Below, one piece after another: positions 7,934-14,915 of a stretch of DNA of 64,000 nucleotides. The first letter of the stretch is position 1. Each line of letters starts with the position of its first letter. The DNA is from Bacteroidales bacterium UBA6366 (GTDB lineage: Bacteria > Bacteroidota > Bacteroidia > Bacteroidales > UBA932): contig DJRG01000078.1 in the NCBI GenBank assembly GCA_002438845.1, positions 1-64,000 on the forward strand. The letters run 5' to 3'. Under the pieces are notes generated by a model. That model ran no database searches, was not told where the DNA came from, and was given only the letters and a program-made list of their open reading frames with translations. A program made the position numbers and the translations under genes.

Positions 7934-8877
7934 CTGTCGAATTGGTGGTGCTTACTGGCGTCTTCGATATGGAGGAATTTCATTGCGTGGCACTGCCTGA
8001 CATTACACCGCTGGATGATTTCTGCCAGATATTCGGTCAACTTAGGCAACGGAAGCCGTAGGACATCACCTATGTCCTTGAATCTGCGGTCACCCGCCAA
8101 GTATCTGGCCATGTTTTTGTACGCCGACCCGGAATGTGGATCGAACGGTTCGGCAATGTCATATTCACTGCCGGTGTTGTTGGCAAACGCTGAAAACATC
8201 TTTTCGTAGCCGCCATAATAACTTATGGCTCGCTCATAGTCGATGATTGGATATTCGCTGATGATATGGTCAACCAGTTGTCCGGCCTCGTCAACTGACA
8301 CCCCTTTGAAAATAGCGTCAAGAATTGTGTAGGTCAAAGGTTCCCCGGTTTTCTTGAAGTATTTTACCGCTGCCACAGCCTTTCTCAGGCGACGTGACAC
8401 AGCCCTGAGAGCGATCTTCTCTGAATATGGATGTTTTGAGACTGAATATGATAGGAGATTCCACCGCCAATCCTCCGCTTTGGAACAGATGTGATCCTCC
8501 ACGGGATTGTTGTTCACGTACGCCAGCGATGTCCGAATCGCCTTGTCACCTCTCTTGAACGAGACTCCGTGACGGTCAAACAATTTGCCGGGAATTCCAT
8601 GGCGAATATTGTAGTGTCTGGAAAAAACTGACATCAAGTCCCTTACGAACTTTCTGATCACTTCGGCATCATCCGTCTCAAGAAGCATGTGAATATGATT
8701 GTACATCAAACACAACCCCATAACCTTGATTCCGTGCCGTTTGGCTGTCACGGATAGCAATGTGATGAAAAACAGTGAATCCATTGCATTGTAGAACACA
8801 ACGAACCCTGATCTGGCCCTTTGAAACACGTGTGCCACCGTGTTCTCCAGGCGGCTCTTTCCCCTCGTTCCAACCAT
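7921..8877 (-). CDS. REP-associated tyrosine transposase (Y1/HUH, RAYT-type)
   Basis: A single-strand DNA transposase of the IS200/IS605-like Y1 superfamily. The HUH motif is NHIHMLLE in MYNHIHMLLETDD, and the SLAYVNNNPVEDHI segment is the usual RAYT signature with the presumed catalytic Tyr nearby. At 318 aa it is longer than IS200 TnpA because of a C-terminal extension that may bind DNA. RAYTs are normally single-copy and mobilise short flanking palindromes rather than themselves. That fits here: related ~112-bp inverted-repeat elements lie at its 3' end and upstream. No standard IS ends were seen. Confidence 0.85.
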   Translation of the reverse strand: MVGTRGKSRLENTVAHVFQRARSGFVVFYNAMDSLFFITLLSVTAKRHGIKVMGLCLMYNHIHMLLETDDAEVIRKFVRDLMSVFSRHYNIRHGIPGKLFDRHGVSFKRGDKAIRTSLAYVNNNPVEDHICSKAEDWRWNLLSYSVSKHPYSEKIALRAVSRRLRKAVAAVKYFKKTGEPLTYTILDAIFKGVSVDEAGQLVDHIISEYPIIDYERAISYYGGYEKMFSAFANNTGSEYDIAEPFDPHSGSAYKNMARYLAGDRRFKDIGDVLRLPLPKLTEYLAEIIQRCNVRQCHAMKFLHIEDASKHHQFDSRGT

Positions 8878-9146
8878 AGTTTAAGACTTGTTGTTATTTG
8901 TTGCCCATCTCTTTCCTGCGCTTTGTCTGTTTGCTGCCGTCTTGTTGTCAGACTGCTGCTCTGGTTGTCGCCTTTACGGCGTTGGTTCGGAGCCTGATAG
9001 TCTGACAGTTCCATAACTGTCACTTGGCTGTTTCCTGACTGCTCTTCAGGACAAGGAAAGGACAATTCCTATTATTCGGAAGCAAGTTAGGTATTTTACT
9101 GCTATTATCCAACCATTTGTGTAGTTATTTAAACCGGTTATTTAGA
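8878..9146. other. Gene-free region upstream of the transposase
   Basis: About 270 nt without a credible gene. It holds a GACAGT-tccata-ACTGTC inverted repeat near 9004-9021 and AT-rich sequence up to the MITE-like element. No TAnnTTTG promoter could be assigned to the transposase. Confidence 0.4.
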
Positions 9147-9263
9147 GGGCGACTAAAAAGTCCGAATAACCCTCTGAGAATTGAGTATTTGGAAACAAGG
9201 TCGAGGTTGACCTCACCGAAAAACAAGAAAAAGGGGCTTGACTAATACTTTTTAGTCGTCCCC
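9147..9263. mobile_element. MITE-like element with 15-bp terminal inverted repeats
   Basis: GGGCGACTAAAAAGT at 9147-9161 is mirrored by ACTTTTTAGTCGTCCC at 9247-9262 (one inserted base). The 117-bp interior has no coding capacity. This is the structure of a miniature inverted-repeat element or an IS relic. No clear target-site duplication was found, and its parent transposase is not in this window. Confidence 0.5.
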
Positions 9264-9309
9264 ATTTTAACCGAGATTTTCCCTTGATCCGTTGCACATC
9301 GTTATCCTG

Positions 9310-9421
9310 CCGTGGCATTTATCTTGTTGATTATTACTGATATACTATCTCTATCTGGTGTGGATTTCATCACTGGATGATAGTGCGTTCTCATTAACTA
9401 TAAGGTAGTTAAGTGCCAGCG
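9310..9421. repeat. REPIN-like inverted-repeat element, copy B
   Basis: 112 bp from CCGTGGCATTTA (9310-9321) to TTAAGTGCCAGCG (9409-9421), with a central imperfect stem CTATC...GATAG. It lies between the transposase gene and the metallo-hydrolase gene and matches copies A and C in ends and length. Confidence 0.6.
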
Positions 9422-9440
9422 ATGAAATTGCGGTCTGAAA

Positions 9441-9470
9441 TGACAGACGTGTTGTCATGTCTGATTTTTT
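9441..9470 (+). terminator. Possible intrinsic terminator upstream of the MBL-fold gene
   Basis: CAGAC (9444-9448) pairs with GTCTG (9459-9463), followed by six T residues at 9465-9470. It could insulate the downstream promoter at 9514 from upstream transcription. Confidence 0.35.
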
Positions 9471-9513
9471 GCTCTGGCGATATTCAATCTGCCTGAAAAC
9501 GCAAGTTTTTATG

Positions 9514-9521
9514 TACTTTTG
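9514..9521 (+). promoter_or_regulatory. -7 element of the MBL-fold gene
   Basis: TACTTTTG matches TAnnTTTG, 20 nt before the ATG at 9541. No convincing -33 element is visible. Confidence 0.45.
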
Positions 9522-9540
9522 TTCCGCGACAGAATAGATT

Positions 9541-10758
9541 ATGATGAAAAGAACTTTATTGGTATTGGCTATGCTTGTGAACTCGCTCAATGTGTTCGCG
9601 CAGGCTCCGGAGTATCTGCCGGAGTGGAAAGAAGGGTACCTTGACATCCACACGATTGCTACTGGTAGAGGTGACGCGGCGTTGATCGTGATGCCGGACG
9701 GAACCTCGATGATGATCGATGCGGGAGACAATGCCAAGGCGAAGGACACACAACATCCAGACAACACGAGGAGACCGGGTGAGTGGCAGGCCATCTACAT
9801 GAAGCATTTTATGGCACAACTCCCTGACAAGGAACATCTTGACTATGCGTTGGTAACCCATCTTCACAACGACCACATCGGCACGGCGAAGGACGCGCTC
9901 CCCGGCACGCATGGCTACGCGCTTTCGGGAATCACCCTTGTGGGCGAGCATATTCATTTCAACAAGTTGGTTGACAGGGCATACCCCGACTATGACTTTC
10001 CGTCCAGGGAGAATGTCATGAATGCGAACAAAGGGTTTATTGAACACTACATGGACTTTGTCAACTATTCTGTGGGACAGGGTATGACAGCGGAGAAGTT
10101 CGCCATCGGAAGCAAGAGACAGTTCTCGATGGTCCATAATCCGAAGAAATACGCCAAGGAGTTTGAAATCAGGAATCTGGCTGCAAACGGTGAGGTGTGG
10201 AAAGGTCACGGCAGGAAATCCGTGAAGATGTACAGCGGAGACCCGACCCTGTTTGACGAGAACATGAACTCGTGCGCCATCCGTCTGCGTTACGGGAAAT
10301 TCTCCTACTACAACGGAGGTGACCTTTCCGGAGGCAACTGGCCGTCCATATTCAAGTGTATGGAGAGGGACTTCGAGACTCCGGTCGCCAAGGTGTGCGG
10401 CAAGGTGACGGTGATGAAGGCTAACCATCACGGCTACTACGACACCTGCAACGCGTTCTTCATGCAGACTTTGTCGCCTCAGGTCATCATAATCGATGCC
10501 AGAAGCCAGAATCATCCAGTGCCTTCCACTATGGCAAGGATCTCCGACCTGCAGGTCTGGAGAGGAGACCGAGACTACTATATCACTGTGGATCAGGCCC
10601 GCAAGAAACTCGGTGAGGAACTCTGGAGCAAGTTCAAGCCATGGGGACACATTGTCGTCAGGGTGTTCCCGGGAGGAAACAGCTATCAGGTCTTCGTCCT
10701 TGACGCTGACTCGACGGACTATCACATAAAGTACAAGTCGGAAGTCGTCAATCTGTAA
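9541..10758 (+). CDS. Secreted metallo-beta-lactamase-fold hydrolase
   Basis: A predicted exported metallohydrolase of the ComEC/Rec2-like branch of the MBL superfamily. Residues 1-20 form a signal peptide ending VFAQ. The strand DIHTIATGRGDAALIVMPDG and the GDN loop (IDAGDN) precede the metal motif THLHNDHIG (HxHxDH), with further ligands in YNGGDLSGGNW and KANHHGYYD. At 405 aa it is complete. This architecture resembles secreted nucleases or phosphodiesterases, but the substrate is unknown. Two start ATGs are adjacent (9541, 9544). It is flanked by repeat elements B and C. Confidence 0.8.
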   Translation: MMKRTLLVLAMLVNSLNVFAQAPEYLPEWKEGYLDIHTIATGRGDAALIVMPDGTSMMIDAGDNAKAKDTQHPDNTRRPGEWQAIYMKHFMAQLPDKEHLDYALVTHLHNDHIGTAKDALPGTHGYALSGITLVGEHIHFNKLVDRAYPDYDFPSRENVMNANKGFIEHYMDFVNYSVGQGMTAEKFAIGSKRQFSMVHNPKKYAKEFEIRNLAANGEVWKGHGRKSVKMYSGDPTLFDENMNSCAIRLRYGKFSYYNGGDLSGGNWPSIFKCMERDFETPVAKVCGKVTVMKANHHGYYDTCNAFFMQTLSPQVIIIDARSQNHPVPSTMARISDLQVWRGDRDYYITVDQARKKLGEELWSKFKPWGHIVVRVFPGGNSYQVFVLDADSTDYHIKYKSEVVNL

Positions 10759-10849
10759 ACGACGACAGTCGAGAACGAACTTTCTTTCGAGCTTCGGACA
10801 AAGTTCAATTAGCCAAAGATTCTTTATCACCCGATGGCGAAATTTTGGC

Positions 10850-10960
10850 CGTGGTATCTATTTGATTAATTATGAATATATTAACGTTATCATCCAGTAC
10901 GGCTTTTTGCACCAGATGATGATGCTAACATATTGACTGCTTAAGAATTAAGTGCCACGG
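10850..10960. repeat. REPIN-like inverted-repeat element, copy C
   Basis: About 111 bp from CCGTGGTATCTA (10850) to TTAAGTGCCACGG (10948-10960), with a central stem ATCATC...GATGAT. It sits between the convergent MBL-fold and PBP-like genes. The remaining intergenic bases 10759-10849 and 10961-11027 show nothing recognisable. Confidence 0.6.
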
Positions 10961-11027
10961 CGAAATCTGGTGTCACGGTCATCATGCCTAGGCGATCTCT
11001 CAGAAGAGGGGTGTTTGAAGTAGTGAT

Positions 11028-13241
11028 TCAGAAGTGCTTCGTAAGCCTGATGAGAAAACGCCTCAACCAGTTTTCATGTGGCGGGTCGTTCGGCTTGACC
11101 GAGGACTCGTCTTCAGGGTGGTTCGTCTTATCGAACTTCTGCCAATAGTCTGGGAATGTCTCCCTCACCATTCCGGCGGAGATGAATCCGGAAAGTTCCT
11201 CAGCAACCTTCTGAGCCGCTCCCGTCATCTTGTAGCCGTAATATGGCTGGTCCGTGAGTGTGGCGCAGACGACGGTATATTCAGGCTCATCCTTGGGGAA
11301 GAAACCGGCGAAGGTCTCACCCGCCCGGGAAGAACTGCCATATTCATTGAACCTTGACAATGACGCTCTGCCGACAAGGTTGTCCTCCATGTCGCAGTCA
11401 AGCGCGCTGATGATAGTCTTCCTGTCAATCTTGCCGAACCTTGAGGACGGAACATCCCGGCCTCCAGCCAGCTCGATGTGCGCGCCAACAATGTCCCCTG
11501 ACGCCAAAGCACCATAGAATGTCATCACGTGCAGTGGGGAAATCTTCATTGAATAGCCTTTCGAAAGGGCTTGGACAGTCTGTTCTGACCATTCCGGGCT
11601 CTTTGGGTTGGGCATTTCCACTACCTTCACTCTCTCGACTTCTATCGTGTTCCAATCATCTTCCGGAAGGAACGACCGAAGCGCCGCGACATAGTGCCCG
11701 GGAATATTCTTGTATGCTTCCGGAATGCTTCCGGAGGCGATTGATTCCTTCAAGTCCGTTTCCGAATGGACCAACCCGTCGTTAAGAGCCACGGTCCATG
11801 TCAAAGGCTCCATCACGGGGCCAGGCTCGTAGCCAAGGCAGGCGGCGATGTTGTGATATTCATTGGCCTTCTCCCGGCTTAGGTTCACCATGACGGGTAC
11901 ATTCCCGCTCCAGACGTTCATCACCGCAATGCAGGCTCCTTTGATCCGCCTGTCGCCCCGGAGGGAGTTCCGCAGCAGCGAGTCTGCTTTTTTCTGCCAG
12001 CAAGAGTCGATGGTGGTCTCCCAGTCCCGTTTCTTGCTTTCGCACTTAATGGCCGAAATGCCTCTTAATCTTGGAGTTGTGGCCTCTTCCGAGAATTTGG
12101 TCGCAACTTTTTCCGGGACTCCTGTCATTTGGACTCTCTCTGGCTGCCGTGCAGAGAAAACCGCGCAGACAATGGCGAATCGAGGTTCCTCTTTCGGAAA
12201 TATCCCCGCGAACGTCTCCGCAGCATAGCCGCACCACCTTGACGCTGAACTTCTTCCGACAAGACCCGATGTGCCATATTCATCAAATTTCTCCAAGATG
12301 AGATTCCTCTCTTCTCCCAAGATTTCAGGCTCTTCGTGACGGCTCTTTTTCACGAGGTATGGGATAGTCCTGACACCGGTCGCGAGTGTGCTGTAGAAGG
12401 CCGCGATGTGAGTCGCTGTCATCTTCATTGCCCACCCATGCGCGAGTTCGTCAACCATCGATTCCGACCAGTCTTTGGACTCGGGACCGTTGATACTTAC
12501 ATCACTGGCTTCATGAATGTCCTCCCGGATGTAGCCTTCCTGAAGCAGGCATTCTTTGAGCGATCGGGTGAGATGCTCCGGCATGGCCTTGTAGGTCTTG
12601 GCTATCTTCCCTGACGAGATCGTCTCCGCCATAGGTGAGTCCGACTGGAACATTCCATCCTTCATAGCCACAGTCCAGACCAGCGGTTCCATCACTGGAC
12701 CGGGCTCATATTCCAACTCCATCGCCCTGTTTCCAAGACCGAAACCTTTGTCCGATTCGTGACTTAGATTCACGACGACCGGTAACCCTCCGTCTCTGAC
12801 ATCCATCACCACAAGGCACGCCTGATCGAACCCTTCGGTCTCTTTGGCATTGACCCACAGCAACGAATCAGCCAGCCGCTGCCAGCCAAGGTCTATCGTC
12901 GTCCTGACGTCTTTCCCTGAATATAATTCCTCCTCATACGCACCGATCAGTCCGCTGCTGTTGTTGAACGGGATGTCCGGACAGAAGTACCCCAGCACAC
13001 TTTGCGCCAGAGCTCCGCCTCTGTAAGTCACCGTGTTCGGGCACATCTCGACCGCCACTTTCCTTCCTCTTCTTTCCCCACGCTCGAAGCTGGCCAGCAC
13101 CTTCCCGTTCCGGTCCAGCACATGCGCCTTGTAAACCCTGTTCTCCGCCTTTCTGAAAACGCACGACCTTATGCCGAGTGTGATGCCGGCCAGCGACAGC
13201 AACACAGCCATAGTGCGGATGATTATTTTGTTCATTTCCAT
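11028..13241 (-). CDS. Duplicated penicillin-binding-like protein lacking catalytic motifs
   Basis: I read this as an FtsI/PBP2-type transpeptidase scaffold present twice in one 737-aa chain. A membrane anchor (about 7-25) is followed by VLDRNGKVLA (41-50) and GLIGAYEEELYSGK, both PBP-like, then two domain copies (about 110-390 and 400-690). Where active PBPs have EPGSxxKP, both copies read EPGPVMEP (179-186 and 472-479), so the nucleophile Ser is Pro and the Lys is Glu. The KTG region reads GRSSAS and GRASLS. FAGxFPKxEP and G(W/Y)(A/S)MK(M/I) core segments are kept. Probably a non-enzymatic binding or scaffold protein in the periplasm; no partner is evident. Confidence 0.65.
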   Translation of the reverse strand: MEMNKIIIRTMAVLLSLAGITLGIRSCVFRKAENRVYKAHVLDRNGKVLASFERGERRGRKVAVEMCPNTVTYRGGALAQSVLGYFCPDIPFNNSSGLIGAYEEELYSGKDVRTTIDLGWQRLADSLLWVNAKETEGFDQACLVVMDVRDGGLPVVVNLSHESDKGFGLGNRAMELEYEPGPVMEPLVWTVAMKDGMFQSDSPMAETISSGKIAKTYKAMPEHLTRSLKECLLQEGYIREDIHEASDVSINGPESKDWSESMVDELAHGWAMKMTATHIAAFYSTLATGVRTIPYLVKKSRHEEPEILGEERNLILEKFDEYGTSGLVGRSSASRWCGYAAETFAGIFPKEEPRFAIVCAVFSARQPERVQMTGVPEKVATKFSEEATTPRLRGISAIKCESKKRDWETTIDSCWQKKADSLLRNSLRGDRRIKGACIAVMNVWSGNVPVMVNLSREKANEYHNIAACLGYEPGPVMEPLTWTVALNDGLVHSETDLKESIASGSIPEAYKNIPGHYVAALRSFLPEDDWNTIEVERVKVVEMPNPKSPEWSEQTVQALSKGYSMKISPLHVMTFYGALASGDIVGAHIELAGGRDVPSSRFGKIDRKTIISALDCDMEDNLVGRASLSRFNEYGSSSRAGETFAGFFPKDEPEYTVVCATLTDQPYYGYKMTGAAQKVAEELSGFISAGMVRETFPDYWQKFDKTNHPEDESSVKPNDPPHENWLRRFLIRLTKHF

Positions 13242-13280
13242 TATATGTATAATCTATGAATATACCTCCTGCGTCACCGC

Positions 13281-14744
13281 TCAATCCCAAAAGCAGAACT
13301 TGTCGTACGAAGTGTCCTGCACGAAGACCTTTGGCCCAAAGGTCATGTCCTTAGGCTTTTCGATGTCGGTTGCCTTGCAACAGGCGAACGCGCATTCCCC
13401 GACCTCGACAACGGACCTGAACTTGATGTGGATCAGTTTCTCGTTATGGTAGAACGCCTCAGGACCGATCTTTTTCAGGGACTCCGGAAATTCCGCGTTC
13501 TTGATGCCGGACGGATAGAACGCCCGAACACCTATTTCCTCCAGCCCTTCAGGGAAGTTGATCTCCTCAAGGTTGCCGCAGAAACGGAAAGCGTAGTCAT
13601 AGATTTTCTTTGTCCCTTCATGCAGTGTGACCTTCCGAAGATTATCGCAGAACATGAAGCCCTCTATTCTCTCTACCGTCCCGGGAATGTCAATCTCCCG
13701 CAATGAATAGCAGCATTCGAAACTGTCCAGATGGGTCAATCTGGCCGGGAGACTGACACTCTCCAATGCTTCGCAATGCCTGAACGCATGACTTCCAATA
13801 CTGGTGATTCCATTGTGCAACTTGATGCTTTTCATTGATTTGCATCCATCAAATGTGTCTGCTGAAATCTCTGTGACAGACTCAGGCACTGTGAATGTCT
13901 CCAAGGCCTCGCAGCCCATGAACGCCGCCGCTCCGATAAATTGGATGTCGCCGTGAAGCGTTATGTTCCTGAGCCTTTTCTGAAGGCAGAAAGCGAAAGG
14001 ATCGATCCAAGTGACGGAGCCCGGAACTGTAAAATCCTCCTTGTCCTCAAGGCAGAAGATCAGTCTCGTCATGTCTTTTGAATATAACACCCCATCCTGA
14101 ATCGTCAGGAATTCTGACTGATTATCAACTTGGAAGATCCTGACCTTGAAGTATTTTGTCTCGGCAGCCCAGACAAACGACCTCTGCCCGTAAGAGGCGA
14201 AAGGGCTTTCACATTTTCCGGGAGGTATGCGTAACGTTTCCGGCAGATGCAAGGTCCCTATCCTGTTGTACTTCTTCCAAAGCGGCTCGCCGCCGTTGAA
14301 TATGACATCCTTGTCGTAGTTCCCCTCTTCCACATGGTAGATCCAGTCGTACAGTTTGTCCACCATATCCTTGCTTTTCAGCACCTTCTCCACCCTGCTG
14401 ATGTCTTTGTCTTCAAGCAATACGGCTTTCCTGACGACATCGATCAGATTCTCGACTATCTCCACCTCCACAACATGCTTGTCATCTGTCCGCTTGTAAC
14501 CCCTCAGCCGGCACACTCTCTTTTTGGAGTCAAAGACATAGTCGAACTTCACGTCGATGGTCACATAGCAATGGCGGGCCTCGGAATACGGCTTGAACTG
14601 CCTCTGGCTTTCCTCCGCCATTCTCTGAAGATAGTTCCGCAGTACATTCCTGTCCACGGCGATGTCGCAAGCCTCCGCCCCCGCCGCCGCTCCCTCGTTG
14701 TTCTCATTATTGAAGAACTTCTTGATTCTGTTCATTATGCTCAT
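13281..14744 (-). CDS. BspA-type leucine-rich repeat protein, probably cytoplasmic
   Basis: A 487-aa protein whose C-terminal half (from about residue 230) is a run of LRR_5/BspA repeats with the pattern ...xIxxxAFxxCxxLxxIxLPxxx. Examples are FIGAAAFMGCEALETFTVPES and SIGSHAFRHCEALESVSLP. The N-terminal half is not recognised; it starts MSIMNRIKKFF with no signal peptide, unlike most BspA proteins, which are surface-exposed. The neighbour at 31040 begins in a similar way (MGIFNFFKGKK). LRR_5 domains usually bind proteins, but the ligand is unknown. It may be co-transcribed with the PBP-like gene 39 nt downstream. Confidence 0.75.
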   Translation of the reverse strand: MSIMNRIKKFFNNENNEGAAAGAEACDIAVDRNVLRNYLQRMAEESQRQFKPYSEARHCYVTIDVKFDYVFDSKKRVCRLRGYKRTDDKHVVEVEIVENLIDVVRKAVLLEDKDISRVEKVLKSKDMVDKLYDWIYHVEEGNYDKDVIFNGGEPLWKKYNRIGTLHLPETLRIPPGKCESPFASYGQRSFVWAAETKYFKVRIFQVDNQSEFLTIQDGVLYSKDMTRLIFCLEDKEDFTVPGSVTWIDPFAFCLQKRLRNITLHGDIQFIGAAAFMGCEALETFTVPESVTEISADTFDGCKSMKSIKLHNGITSIGSHAFRHCEALESVSLPARLTHLDSFECCYSLREIDIPGTVERIEGFMFCDNLRKVTLHEGTKKIYDYAFRFCGNLEEINFPEGLEEIGVRAFYPSGIKNAEFPESLKKIGPEAFYHNEKLIHIKFRSVVEVGECAFACCKATDIEKPKDMTFGPKVFVQDTSYDKFCFWD

Positions 14745-14798
14745 CCGTTAGGGTTATTATGGTGTCTTTCCTTTTTATATATTGAGTGACATCCTATT

Positions 14799-14817
14799 CG
14801 GAATCTATCACTTGTCC
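14799..14817. repeat. 19-bp direct repeat, copy 1
   Basis: CGGAATCTATCACTTGTCC occurs here, 55 bp upstream of the LRR gene start, and again at 17962-17980 upstream of the lipoprotein gene, in the same orientation. It may be a shared regulatory site or the trace of a local duplication. Confidence 0.5.
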
Positions 14818-14915
14818 TCCGGAAGTGAATGAATATCCTTGCCCAAAATGCTGTACACAAGGATTGTTATGCAGACCGCCATCAACATATTCATTTATTT
14901 TTGTGGCTTTGGAAA

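Noticed and set aside
7822..10960. Integron attC sites (imperfect palindromes of about 110 bp between genes).
   Set aside because: The ends lack the RYYYAAC/GTTRRRY boxes of attC, and no integron integrase is present. A RAYT gene beside them explains them better.
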